A DNA stretch of 33,806 nucleotides from Comamonadaceae bacterium (GTDB lineage: Bacteria > Pseudomonadota > Gammaproteobacteria > Burkholderiales > Burkholderiaceae_C): positions 1-33,806 of the forward strand of contig CANBWK010000022.1 of the NCBI GenBank assembly GCA_947373105.1, read 5' to 3'. The notes under the pieces were generated by a model. That model was given only the letters and a program-made list of their open reading frames with translations. It was not told the DNA's origin and ran no database searches. Position numbers and translations under genes: made by a program. This document shows, piece by piece, positions 1-6,629 of this stretch (its first letter is position 1; the number at the start of each line of letters is the position of its first letter).

Positions 1-873
1 CATAGCTTGCAAAGGTTGACGTTGGACGCTTCTTTGCAGGGCCAAACCGTAGACCCCTTGGGCGTGACCTTTCGTCACTTGCTCACCCACACCTCTGGAC
101 TGCCTGCATGGCGTGATATTTACGCTGTTTCTGGCGCTGTATCCATGCCGCCGCAATTGCATCTGCCCTTGGATGGTCAAGCCCGTTGGGCAAAGGCATT
201 GCCGTTTCTTTACCGCTACCCCTTTATCGACTTGCCTGGCCACCGCGTGGTTTACAGCGATATTGGCTTGATGTTGCTTGGGCGCGCCTTGGAGGTTGTA
301 GCGGGTGCCACATTGGAGCAGGTCATACAAACACAGGTTTTGGACCCCTTGGGCTTGAGTCACACACACTTCAATCCGGTTCAAAAAGGATGGGCGAGCT
401 TGGATCAAACTGCCCCAACCGAGTTAGACCTGCGTTGGCGACAGCGCCGTGTGTGGGGTGAAGTTCACGACGAAAATGCCTGCGCCTTGGGCGGTGTGGC
501 TGGCCATGCAGGTCTTTTTTCGACCGCCATGGATGTGGCTTTGTTTGGTCAAGCCTGGTTAAGCCAACCTCAAACAATGGGAGTTGATGCAAAGCTAGCG
601 GCCCTGGCCAAATCGGAGCTGGCCTGCACGGACGATGTACGTCGGGGTTTGGGTTTTGTGATCAAGTCAGAACACAATGCTTCAGCAGGGGATCATTTCA
701 GCCCTCAAACCTTCGGTCATACGGGTTTCACGGGGACGACGCTATGGGTTGATCCTGATCGTCAATGCGTGGTTGCTTGTTTGACCAACGGCGTCTATGC
801 GGGCCGCACTCAACATACACCACATGCCTTCAGAAGAAGCTTGCATGACCTGTTGGCACATTCTCTGAATTAA
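1..873 (+). CDS. Serine hydrolase, beta-lactamase/PBP class C family (N-terminus cut off by window)
   Basis: The reading frame is open from the first base of the window, so only the C-terminal 290 or so residues are visible. They resemble class C beta-lactamase-like serine hydrolases (Beta-lactamase family PF00144, including EstB-type esterases and D-alanyl-D-alanine peptidases). Visible landmarks are HLLTHTSGLPAW near residue 25, YSDIGLMLLG near residue 85, which would supply the catalytic Tyr of the YxN-type motif (here YSD), and HTGFTGTTLW near residue 240, the counterpart of the KTG motif. The catalytic SxxK motif would lie upstream and cannot be checked. The TTG at position 7 is not a credible start because the fold needs the missing N-terminus. 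Substrate cannot be told from sequence. About 200 bases separate its stop from the next gene, and no hairpin terminator is evident there. Confidence 0.85.
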   Translation, partial: HSLQRLTLDASLQGQTVDPLGVTFRHLLTHTSGLPAWRDIYAVSGAVSMPPQLHLPLDGQARWAKALPFLYRYPFIDLPGHRVVYSDIGLMLLGRALEVVAGATLEQVIQTQVLDPLGLSHTHFNPVQKGWASLDQTAPTELDLRWRQRRVWGEVHDENACALGGVAGHAGLFSTAMDVALFGQAWLSQPQTMGVDAKLAALAKSELACTDDVRRGLGFVIKSEHNASAGDHFSPQTFGHTGFTGTTLWVDPDRQCVVACLTNGVYAGRTQHTPHAFRRSLHDLLAHSLN

Positions 874-926
874 GTTTGAGTCTTGATCAAATGATACAAA
901 TGGTTTCACTTTATTGGTTTTAGCAC

Positions 927-956
927 TTGTTTTGTTATTGTTGTTTTGAATATGAT
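927..956 (+). promoter_or_regulatory. Possible sigma-70 promoter for the small ORFs at 1071-1397
   Basis: TTGTTT (927-932) and TATGAT (951-956) are separated by 18 bases in a T-rich stretch upstream of the small gene at 1071. The -10 hexamer matches consensus at five of six positions, the -35 at four of six. This is eye-matching only; the region is AT-rich, so chance matches are likely. Confidence 0.3.
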
Positions 957-1070
957 CGCATTGTTGAATTCAAAAGTATCTGTATTTAAGTTCTGGTAGT
1001 TCTTCAGGAAACAACCCCGATACATTGAGTTTGCAAGAAGACATTCAATTCATCAACAGGAGTTCAAATC

Positions 1071-1292
1071 ATGAACCAAGCCATGTTAGAAGCCTCTTCG
1101 GCACCCAAAGTTCACTTTCTTTACGAGCAAACGCTAGAGCGCGAAAAAATCCAAGCTTTTGCCATTGCGCAAAACGCCCTGGTCACTGCTTTGCATCACG
1201 TCCGTGCCAATGATGGCAATTTGCTTCGCGCCATGGCCAACACCCGCCGTGCATTGGATGCGATTCAAGACATGCGTCAATTGATTAATTGA
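1071..1292 (+). CDS. Small hypothetical protein (73 aa)
   Basis: I do not recognise a family. A good ribosome binding site (AGGAG, seven bases before the ATG) and a 73-codon frame support a real gene. The product has no signal peptide or membrane segment. It looks mostly helical, with alternating charged and hydrophobic residues: LEREKIQAFAIAQNALVTAL in the middle and RRALDAIQDMRQLIN at the end, which could form an amphipathic helix or short coiled coil. There is no cysteine and no obvious metal or nucleotide site. The frame overlapping it from 1025 has no comparable ribosome binding site. A tiny membrane-type ORF follows nine bases after its stop, so the two may be cotranscribed. Function unknown. 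Confidence 0.6.
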   Translation: MNQAMLEASSAPKVHFLYEQTLEREKIQAFAIAQNALVTALHHVRANDGNLLRAMANTRRALDAIQDMRQLIN

Positions 1293-1301
1293 AGGTTGTG
1301 T

Positions 1302-1397
1302 ATGTCCGAAAATTCCATTGAAACCATCATAATTTCAATCCTGTCAGGATTAACGCTTTTGTGTGCGGCTGGGCTCGCACATTTGTGGATGTACTGA
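1302..1397 (+). CDS. Possible 31-aa single-pass membrane micro-protein
   Basis: ATG at 1302 and TGA at 1395-1397 enclose 31 codons, preceded by AAGG about seven bases upstream. The product starts MSENSIETIIISILSG and continues as an almost unbroken hydrophobic stretch to its C-terminus, LAHLWMY, so it could span the membrane once. It begins nine bases after the 73-aa ORF ends, which suggests joint transcription. It is too short for routine gene callers, and no homology can be claimed from memory. The hydrophobicity, ribosome binding site and close spacing are the whole case. The convergent methyltransferase gene ends 18 bases further on. Confidence 0.4.
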   Translation: MSENSIETIIISILSGLTLLCAAGLAHLWMY

Positions 1398-1415
1398 ATT
1401 GACTTCAGGGCAGAT

Positions 1416-2339
1416 TCAGCAGGCACGGGCCTTGTAAATCAGTACCTTCAGTGATCGATCGATTGATACATCTCTAAATGCTGTCGGGTTCGGAAGTCTT
1501 TGGACAAAGTCCAGTTCGCTCGCTAATTCTTTCATTTGGTCTTGCAAGAAGGCCGCGCCCAATTCAGGCGCATTCAAACACAACAGTGCGTGTCCTCCTG
1601 GCATCAGTAAATCAGGCAGTCTTCTCATCAGCTTGGCATAGTCTTTTGTCGCGATGAAGCTGCCTTTTTGAAAACTGGGCGGGTCCACGATGATCATGTC
1701 ATAGGGTCCACTCCGACTGATCTTGCCCCAGGTTTTAAAAATGTCATGGACCAGGAAGCTGGCGCCGTGCGTCAGCCCATTGATTTGATGGTTTTGTTGT
1801 CCAATCGTCATGGCCCCTTGGCTCATATCGACGTTGACCACCTGTTTAGCGCCTGCCTGCAAGGCGACCACTGAAAAAGCACAGGTGTATGCAAAAAGAT
1901 TAAGAACTTTCAAGTTCGGATTGACTGTTGCTTGTTCGCGGACCCATTGGCGACCTTCTGCCATGTCCAGGAACAGGCCATGGTTCTGTCCCTTGAGCAC
2001 GTGCACCCGAAAGCGGGTACCTTGTTCGGTCACGACATGGGGCTCAGGGACATGACCTGTCATTAGCCGAGTGTCGGGCTCTCCATCATGACGGCTTTGA
2101 AACACCCAGTTAAGGGGGGCATTGGGCGCTATGTGCGCCCACCTATCCTTCAGTGCTGTATGTACAGTTTCTAATTCTTCATTTGTTACGGGCTTGAAGC
2201 TGGTCAAGACCAGTACCGGAGGGAATGCGTCCAAGACCCAATGCTCACACCCAGGATACAGACCCCCACGGCCATGAAAAATGCGTTCGGCATCAATGGG
2301 CATGGCCATCGTGGCAATGGCGTTCAGCAAAGCTTGCAT
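1416..2339 (-). CDS. Class I SAM-dependent methyltransferase, RlmI/YccW-like (probable rRNA C5-cytosine methyltransferase family)
   Basis: The 307-residue product has a class I methyltransferase domain in its C-terminal two thirds. Motif I is VLNLFAYTCAFSV (residues 145-157), which binds S-adenosylmethionine. VNVDMS (168-173) holds the acidic residue that binds the ribose. DPPSFQKG (219-226) is the motif IV of the COG1092/PF10672 group. GLFLDMAEGR (121-130) matches the GxFLDxRxxR element just before the catalytic domain in RlmI-like enzymes. It is shorter than E. coli RlmI (about 396 aa) and seems to lack the N-terminal PUA domain, so the exact target (23S rRNA cytosine or another RNA) is uncertain. 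No good ribosome binding site precedes the ATG at 2339. It is transcribed in the same direction as the two upstream tRNA genes. Confidence 0.8.
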   Translation of the reverse strand: MQALLNAIATMAMPIDAERIFHGRGGLYPGCEHWVLDAFPPVLVLTSFKPVTNEELETVHTALKDRWAHIAPNAPLNWVFQSRHDGEPDTRLMTGHVPEPHVVTEQGTRFRVHVLKGQNHGLFLDMAEGRQWVREQATVNPNLKVLNLFAYTCAFSVVALQAGAKQVVNVDMSQGAMTIGQQNHQINGLTHGASFLVHDIFKTWGKISRSGPYDMIIVDPPSFQKGSFIATKDYAKLMRRLPDLLMPGGHALLCLNAPELGAAFLQDQMKELASELDFVQRLPNPTAFRDVSIDRSLKVLIYKARAC

Positions 2340-2369
2340 GAGGGCGGCACGGATTGAGAGGGGGAAAAT

Positions 2370-2446
2370 TGGTCTGCCCGGAGGGGCTCGAACCCCCGAC
2401 CTGTTGCTTAGAAGGCAACTGCTCTATCCAGTTGAGCTACGGGCAG
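2370..2446 (-). tRNA. tRNA-Arg (anticodon TCT)
   Basis: The minus strand folds into a full cloverleaf of 77 bases including an encoded CCA. The acceptor stem CTGCCCG (2446-2440) pairs perfectly with CGGGCAG (2380-2374), followed by discriminator A and CCA. The anticodon stem GTTGC/GCAAC closes the loop CTTCTAA, giving anticodon TCT, which reads AGA/AGG arginine codons. The T arm contains GGTTCGAGCC. It ends 30 bases upstream of the methyltransferase start. Confidence 0.97.
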
Positions 2447-2467
2447 ATAGAAATGAAGGATACCAAG

Positions 2468-2493
2468 AAAAAAAGCCCACGAATGGGCTTTTT
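2468..2493 (-). terminator. Intrinsic terminator between tRNA-Pro and tRNA-Arg
   Basis: AGCCCA (2474-2479) and TGGGCT (2484-2489) form a perfect stem around a four-base loop. Runs of A on one side and T on the other make it work in either direction. On the minus strand it sits directly after tRNA-Pro and before tRNA-Arg, so it should end the tRNA-Pro transcript. tRNA-Arg would then need its own promoter or read-through. Confidence 0.75.
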
Positions 2494-2499
2494 AAAGGG

Positions 2500-2576
2500 T
2501 GGTCGGAGCGGCGGGATTCGAACTCGCGACCCTCTGCTCCCAAAGCAGATGCGCTACCAGGCTGCGCTACGCTCCG
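2500..2576 (-). tRNA. tRNA-Pro (anticodon TGG)
   Basis: The minus strand gives a 77-base cloverleaf with encoded CCA. Acceptor strands CGGAGCG (2576-2570) and CGCTCCG (2510-2504) pair fully, followed by discriminator A and CCA. Stem TCTGC/GCAGA closes the loop TTTGGGA, so the anticodon is TGG (proline). The D arm contains AGCCTGGTAGCGC and the T arm GAGTTCGAATC. Confidence 0.97.
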
Positions 2577-2648
2577 ACATGGGGGTATTGTAACGTGTGA
2601 TTAGACATATCCTCAGTCACGCGTTATTTTTTTCTGTCGGATCGCTGT

Positions 2649-3908
2649 TTAACTGCCTCGTGTTACAGGCATTTCTACGTTGCCTGGCATGAGCAAGTGT
2701 TTGGCCAGTTCCAATTTGGCCAATGAGTTGCGGTGGACTTCATCGGGTCCGTCGGCAAGCCGCAACGTGCGTTGATGGGCATAGGCATAAGCCAACGGAA
2801 AGTCTTGCGACACACCACCACCACCGTGCGCTTGAATGGCCCAATCGATGATTTGGCAAGCCATGTTGGGCGCGACGATTTTGATCATGGCGATTTCTGC
2901 TTTGGCGACTTTGTTGCCCACGGTGTCCATCATGTGCGCTGCTTTGAGGGTGAGCAAACGTGCTTGCTCGATCATGCAACGCGCATCAGCCACGCGTTCT
3001 TGCCAAACGGTTTGCTTTGCAACTTCACGGCCAAAGGCAACACGGGTGTTCAGGCGTTTACACATCAATTCCAAGGCGCGTTCGGCAATGCCGATGCTGC
3101 GCATGCAGTGGTGAATACGTCCAGGCCCAAGGCGACCTTGGGCGATTTCAAATCCGCGGCCTTCACCCAGTAACAAGTTGCCAACGGGGACGCGAACGTT
3201 TTCCAGCAAGACCTCCATGTGGCCATGCGGAGCGTCGTCATAGCCAAAGACGCTCAAAGAGCGCAGCACGGTAATGCCTTTGGTGTTAGCGGGAACCACG
3301 ATCATGGACTGTTGCTCATGGCGACCAGCCTCGGGGTTGGTTTTTCCCATGACGATGTAGACGGCGCAACGTGGGTCCCCTGCACCGGACGACCACCATT
3401 TGCGACCGTTGATCACGTATTCGTCGCCTTCGCGGAGAATTTCGCACTGAATGTTAGTGGCATCTGAAGAGGCCACTTCGGGTTCAGTCATCAAGAAGGC
3501 CGAGCGGATTTCGCCTTTGAGTAAAGGCTCGAGCCATTCGTCTTTGATGGACTCGCTGGCGTATCGTTCCAGTGTTTCCATGTTGCCCGTGTCTGGCGCT
3601 GAACAGTTGAAGATTTCAGCAGCAAAGGGCACGCGGCCCATGATTTCGCACATGGGTGCGTATTCCAAATTCGACAGGCCTTGTGGTGCTCGCGATGACT
3701 TGGGTAGAAACAGATTCCACAGGCCCGCAGCCAAGGCCTTAGGTTTGAGTTCTTCCACAATTTTAGTGGGGACCCATGCATTGCCTTTGGCACGATTCTC
3801 AGCAATCTCGGCAAAGAAGCGCGCTTCATTGGGATAGATGTGCTCATTCATGAAAGCCAGTAAACGGGCCTCCATCTCTTTGACTTTGGGGGTGTATTCG
3901 AAGTTCAT
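2649..3908 (-). CDS. Acyl-CoA dehydrogenase, ACAD10/ACAD11-like
   Basis: This 419-residue FAD enzyme removes two hydrogens from the alpha-beta positions of an acyl-CoA and would pass electrons to ETF. Family landmarks are [15 protein letters not shown] (138-152), WWSSGAGDP (171-179) and the C-terminal [18 protein letters not shown] (353-370). ADGPDEVHR (385-393) occupies the place where the catalytic acid sits in this subgroup. The start at 3908 ([11 protein letters not shown]) is chosen because AGGAG lies seven bases upstream; an in-frame start 22 codons earlier would read into the spacer. Its upstream neighbour, 41 bases away, is a kinase of the type fused to this dehydrogenase in vertebrate ACAD10 and ACAD11 and paired with it in bacterial levulinate (lva) loci. 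The two proteins therefore probably act in sequence, perhaps on 4-hydroxyacyl-CoAs. Substrate is inferred, not visible. Confidence 0.9.
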   Translation of the reverse strand: MNFEYTPKVKEMEARLLAFMNEHIYPNEARFFAEIAENRAKGNAWVPTKIVEELKPKALAAGLWNLFLPKSSRAPQGLSNLEYAPMCEIMGRVPFAAEIFNCSAPDTGNMETLERYASESIKDEWLEPLLKGEIRSAFLMTEPEVASSDATNIQCEILREGDEYVINGRKWWSSGAGDPRCAVYIVMGKTNPEAGRHEQQSMIVVPANTKGITVLRSLSVFGYDDAPHGHMEVLLENVRVPVGNLLLGEGRGFEIAQGRLGPGRIHHCMRSIGIAERALELMCKRLNTRVAFGREVAKQTVWQERVADARCMIEQARLLTLKAAHMMDTVGNKVAKAEIAMIKIVAPNMACQIIDWAIQAHGGGGVSQDFPLAYAYAHQRTLRLADGPDEVHRNSLAKLELAKHLLMPGNVEMPVTRGS

Positions 3909-3949
3909 GGAGTTTCTCCTGTTGTGTAACTTGTAGTGATGAAAAAGAG

Positions 3950-5035
3950 TCAGGCTTTGCTGGCAAATTGCCAAGCCAATTCGGCCATGGGTCGAGCCCC
4001 AGCACCAGATGCGCGAGCTTGGTCACTGGAGGCTGTACCGTCTTCCACGCGTTTGGCGATGCCTTGCAAAATGGCCGCAATGCGGAACATGTTGTAGGCG
4101 AGGTAGAAGTTCCAATCTTTGGCCAAAATTTCTGGCGTGGTAAAACCAGTTCGATCGCAGTAACGGCGAATGTATTCGGCCTCTTCGGGGATGCCGAGCG
4201 CCTTGTGATTCAGACCGCCAATGCCTCTAAATGTCCCGGGAGAAATATGCCAGGCCATGCAGTGGTAGCTGAAGTCGGCCAAAGGATGGCCGAGTGTGGA
4301 CAGTTCCCAATCGAGCACCGCAATGACGCGTGGTTCTGTGGGGTGGAACATGAGGTTGTCCAAACGATAGTCGCCATGGACGACGCCGACCAAACTGGTG
4401 TCTTTGGCGCTTGCAGGAATGTGTTCTGGCAACCATGCCATGAGTTTGTCCATCTCTTGGATTGGCTGCGTGACGGAGGCCACAAACTGCTTGCTCCATC
4501 GGCCAATTTGGCGCTCAATGTAATTACCCGGCTTGCCGAAAGCCGACAATCCTTGTGCTTCTATATCGACCGAGTGCAGTGCGGCAATGACGCGGTTCAT
4601 TTCGTCATAAATTTCGCCCCGCTGCAGGGTGGTCATGCCTGGCAAAGACTGGTCCCACAATACCCGACCGTCCATGCACTCCATGACATAGAAGGCACGA
4701 CCGATGATGGATTCGTCTTCACACAGCACATGCATTTGAGGAACGGGTACATCTGTGCCAGCCAGACCTTTCATCACAGTGAACTCGCGTTCAATGGCAT
4801 GGGCAGAAGGCAGTAATTTGGCGACCGGTCCAGGTTTGGCCCGCATCACATAGTTTTTGCTGGGTGTCAGGAGTTTGTAGGTGGGATTGGATTGGCCACC
4901 TTTGAACAATTCAACTGTCAATGGCCCCGCAAAGCCGGGCAAGTTGTGGCTTAACCAAACCTGTAAATCGGGCACATCAAAGACATGCTGCCCAGAGACA
5001 GGGCGGGTGCCCACGAAATGATCAAATTGGCTCAT
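3950..5035 (-). CDS. APH-family phosphotransferase, ACAD10/11-type kinase domain (LvaA-like)
   Basis: The 361-residue product belongs to the aminoglycoside-phosphotransferase fold (APH, PF01636). It has a glycine-rich nucleotide loop ([10 protein letters not shown], 44-53), the catalytic loop [10 protein letters not shown] (218-227) and the metal-binding VLDWE (240-244). FSYHCMAWH follows, as in the ACAD10/11 kinase group rather than in drug-resistance enzymes. In that group the kinase is linked to phosphorylating a 4-hydroxyacyl-CoA so that a partner can eliminate phosphate; this role is inferred from family and from the adjacent acyl-CoA dehydrogenase. I start at 5035 ([12 protein letters not shown]). 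An upstream ATG at 5089 would run into the Crp-family gene, whose stop is at 5070. The ribosome binding site is weak. Acting on an antibiotic is unlikely given the context. Confidence 0.87.
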   Translation of the reverse strand: MSQFDHFVGTRPVSGQHVFDVPDLQVWLSHNLPGFAGPLTVELFKGGQSNPTYKLLTPSKNYVMRAKPGPVAKLLPSAHAIEREFTVMKGLAGTDVPVPQMHVLCEDESIIGRAFYVMECMDGRVLWDQSLPGMTTLQRGEIYDEMNRVIAALHSVDIEAQGLSAFGKPGNYIERQIGRWSKQFVASVTQPIQEMDKLMAWLPEHIPASAKDTSLVGVVHGDYRLDNLMFHPTEPRVIAVLDWELSTLGHPLADFSYHCMAWHISPGTFRGIGGLNHKALGIPEEAEYIRRYCDRTGFTTPEILAKDWNFYLAYNMFRIAAILQGIAKRVEDGTASSDQARASGAGARPMAELAWQFASKA

Positions 5036-5069
5036 GGGTGGGTACCGCCGTGAAAAGAAGATGAAAGGG

Positions 5070-5789
5070 CTAGTGGTCGGCGTCCACAATTTTCAACAAA
5101 GCTGCGCGGTCCAAAATCAGCAAGCCACCGGGTTCGATTTTGATGACCTGTTCGCGCTCCATTTGTTTGAGTTCTTGGTTGACACGCTGACGTGATGCGC
5201 CCAGCAGTTGAGCCAACTCTTCTTGCGCCAGTTGCAGACTGATGCGAATTGCTTTTGCATCTGACAGGCTGGGCACACCGTAGCTGCGTAGCAAGTGGTT
5301 CAGTTGTTTGGCCAGTCTCGCTCGCAGGGGCAGCGTGTTGAGATCTTCCACCAAGCCGTAAAGCTGGCGAATACGACGCGCATGCAATCGCAGCATGGCT
5401 TCGTAAAACTCGACGTGTTGCGCCAGAATTTTTTTGAAGTCCGCTTTGGCTACATTCAGTGTGGTGGTCTCGCCATGCGCGTAGGCATCGTGCGTGCGCC
5501 GATCCCCGTCGAAAATCGACACATCGCCAAACCAAATGCCTGGCTCTACATAGGTGAGTGTGATCAGTTTGCCCGACACCGAGGTTGAGCTGACTCTGAC
5601 GGCCCCCTTGACGCAGGCGATCCATTGCTCGGGCGGCTCGCCCCGAGCGCAGATCAGTTCGCCGTCTTTGTAACGTTTGACGTAAGCACATCGAAGAATG
5701 TCGTGTCTAAGTGAAGGTGAAAGGGTTGAAAACCAGCGACCTTGATTGATCGCTTCTCTTTCTTCCATTGTCAGAATGGGTTCGTCCAT
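5070..5789 (-). CDS. Crp/Fnr-family transcriptional regulator
   Basis: The 239-residue protein has an N-terminal cyclic-nucleotide-binding beta-barrel fold (about residues 20-130). It contains GELICARGEPPEQW and a phosphate-loop-like FGDVSIFDGDRRTHDA, a long dimer helix (about 125-155) and a C-terminal winged helix-turn-helix. The recognition part is LAQEELAQLLGASRQRVNQE (about 191-210). There is no N-terminal cysteine cluster, so an Fnr-type iron-sulfur sensor is unlikely. The usual cAMP-contacting residues are not obvious, so the ligand is unknown. It lies inside a co-directional run of acyl-CoA genes, 57 bases after the crotonase and 34 before the kinase, so it is probably cotranscribed with and may regulate them. 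An unsequenced global target set is equally possible. Confidence 0.92.
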   Translation of the reverse strand: MDEPILTMEEREAINQGRWFSTLSPSLRHDILRCAYVKRYKDGELICARGEPPEQWIACVKGAVRVSSTSVSGKLITLTYVEPGIWFGDVSIFDGDRRTHDAYAHGETTTLNVAKADFKKILAQHVEFYEAMLRLHARRIRQLYGLVEDLNTLPLRARLAKQLNHLLRSYGVPSLSDAKAIRISLQLAQEELAQLLGASRQRVNQELKQMEREQVIKIEPGGLLILDRAALLKIVDADH

Positions 5790-5846
5790 GGTCTGTCTTT
5801 TGAGTGACTGTCGAAGTGAAAATTGTCGCCTGGGGGACCTGGCGAT

Positions 5847-6626
5847 TTATTCGAAAGTGGGTTTTTGTTTATTCAAAAAAGCGCCAATGCCAATACCTGC
5901 GTTGGGATGGTGCAGGTTCTTGACAAAGTGGTCGCGTTCTCGGGCGAGTTGTTGATTGAGGTTGCTGTTATCGGCATCACTTATCAATTCTTTGATGCTG
6001 GTCAATGTATTGGGTGCACGGTCATTCAAATTATCGGCTAAAGCCAGAGCCAATGACATGGCTTGTCCGGGCTCGCTCAAGCGGTTCACTACCCCCAGCG
6101 TGTAAAGCCTTTCGGCGGAAATCCGTTCACCACACATGAGCAGTTCAGTGGCCAGTTGGCGGGGCAACGTGCGCGTCAAACTCCACGTACCACCACCATC
6201 AGGTGACAAGGCGATGTTGCTGTAGGCCATCACAAATACGCTGTTGCGGGCGGCTACGATCATGTCGCATGCCAAGGCCAATGAAAAACCAGCGCCAGCA
6301 GCCGGTCCTTCGACCGCGGCAATCACAGGTTTTGGGAAAGCCCGTATCGCTTCGATCCAGTTGTGAAAACCTTCGATGCTTTGCGCTTGATGCTCTGGTG
6401 ATCTTTGACGATTTTCTTGTAATCGTTGCAGGTTACCCCCAGCGCTGAACAGACCACCCTCACCGGTGATGATGACGCTGCGTACTTCGGTGCTGGACTC
6501 TGCTGCATTCAAAGCCTCCACGCCAGCCGCGTACATTTCAGGGCCTAAGGCATTGCGAAACTCGGGGTTACTTATCGTCAGTATCAGGGTGGAGCCTTCG
6601 GAAGAGCCCCGCAATTGTGCCGCCAT
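5847..6626 (-). CDS. Crotonase-family enzyme, PaaG-like active site (possible oxepin-CoA hydrolase, alternative type)
   Basis: This 259-residue protein is a crotonase-fold enzyme acting on acyl-CoA thioesters. The oxyanion hole is formed by FSAGGNL (60-66) and AAGAGFS (109-115). Aligned by eye to rat mitochondrial enoyl-CoA hydratase, both catalytic glutamates are missing: the first position is Ser115 and the second Tyr135. An aspartate, Asp143 in SPDGGGT, sits where PaaG and 4-chlorobenzoyl-CoA dehalogenase carry theirs. An isomerase or ring-opening reaction is thus more likely than simple hydration. I recall similar Burkholderiales proteins labelled oxepin-CoA hydrolase, alternative type, but cannot check that here. 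It starts three bases after the PaaH-like gene stops, so the two are translationally close partners. A weak stem-loop (5826-5845) follows its stop. Confidence 0.85.
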   Translation of the reverse strand: MAAQLRGSSEGSTLILTISNPEFRNALGPEMYAAGVEALNAAESSTEVRSVIITGEGGLFSAGGNLQRLQENRQRSPEHQAQSIEGFHNWIEAIRAFPKPVIAAVEGPAAGAGFSLALACDMIVAARNSVFVMAYSNIALSPDGGGTWSLTRTLPRQLATELLMCGERISAERLYTLGVVNRLSEPGQAMSLALALADNLNDRAPNTLTSIKELISDADNSNLNQQLARERDHFVKNLHHPNAGIGIGAFLNKQKPTFE

Positions 6627-6629
6627 GTC

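Noticed and set aside
2281..2604. 107-codon plus-strand frame over the tRNA genes
   Set aside because: It reads through both tRNA complements; such frames over tRNA genes are a well-known annotation artefact.
3968..4816. 282-codon open frame on the plus strand
   Set aside because: It is wholly antisense to the APH-type kinase, which has clear catalytic motifs; the frame shows no domain and no ribosome binding site.
3950..5035. Aminoglycoside resistance gene
   Set aside because: The APH fold is shared, but the sequence around the catalytic loop and the adjacent acyl-CoA dehydrogenase point to the ACAD10/11 kinase group.
5032..5691. 219-codon minus-strand frame overlapping the Crp-family gene
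   Set aside because: Arg- and Ser-rich low-complexity translation in an alternative frame of a gene with a recognisable cNMP domain and helix-turn-helix.
5826..5845. Stem TCGCC/GGCGA after the crotonase gene as a terminator
   Set aside because: The stem is short with inner mismatches and the following minus-strand bases are not a real T-run, so it is too weak to list as a terminator.
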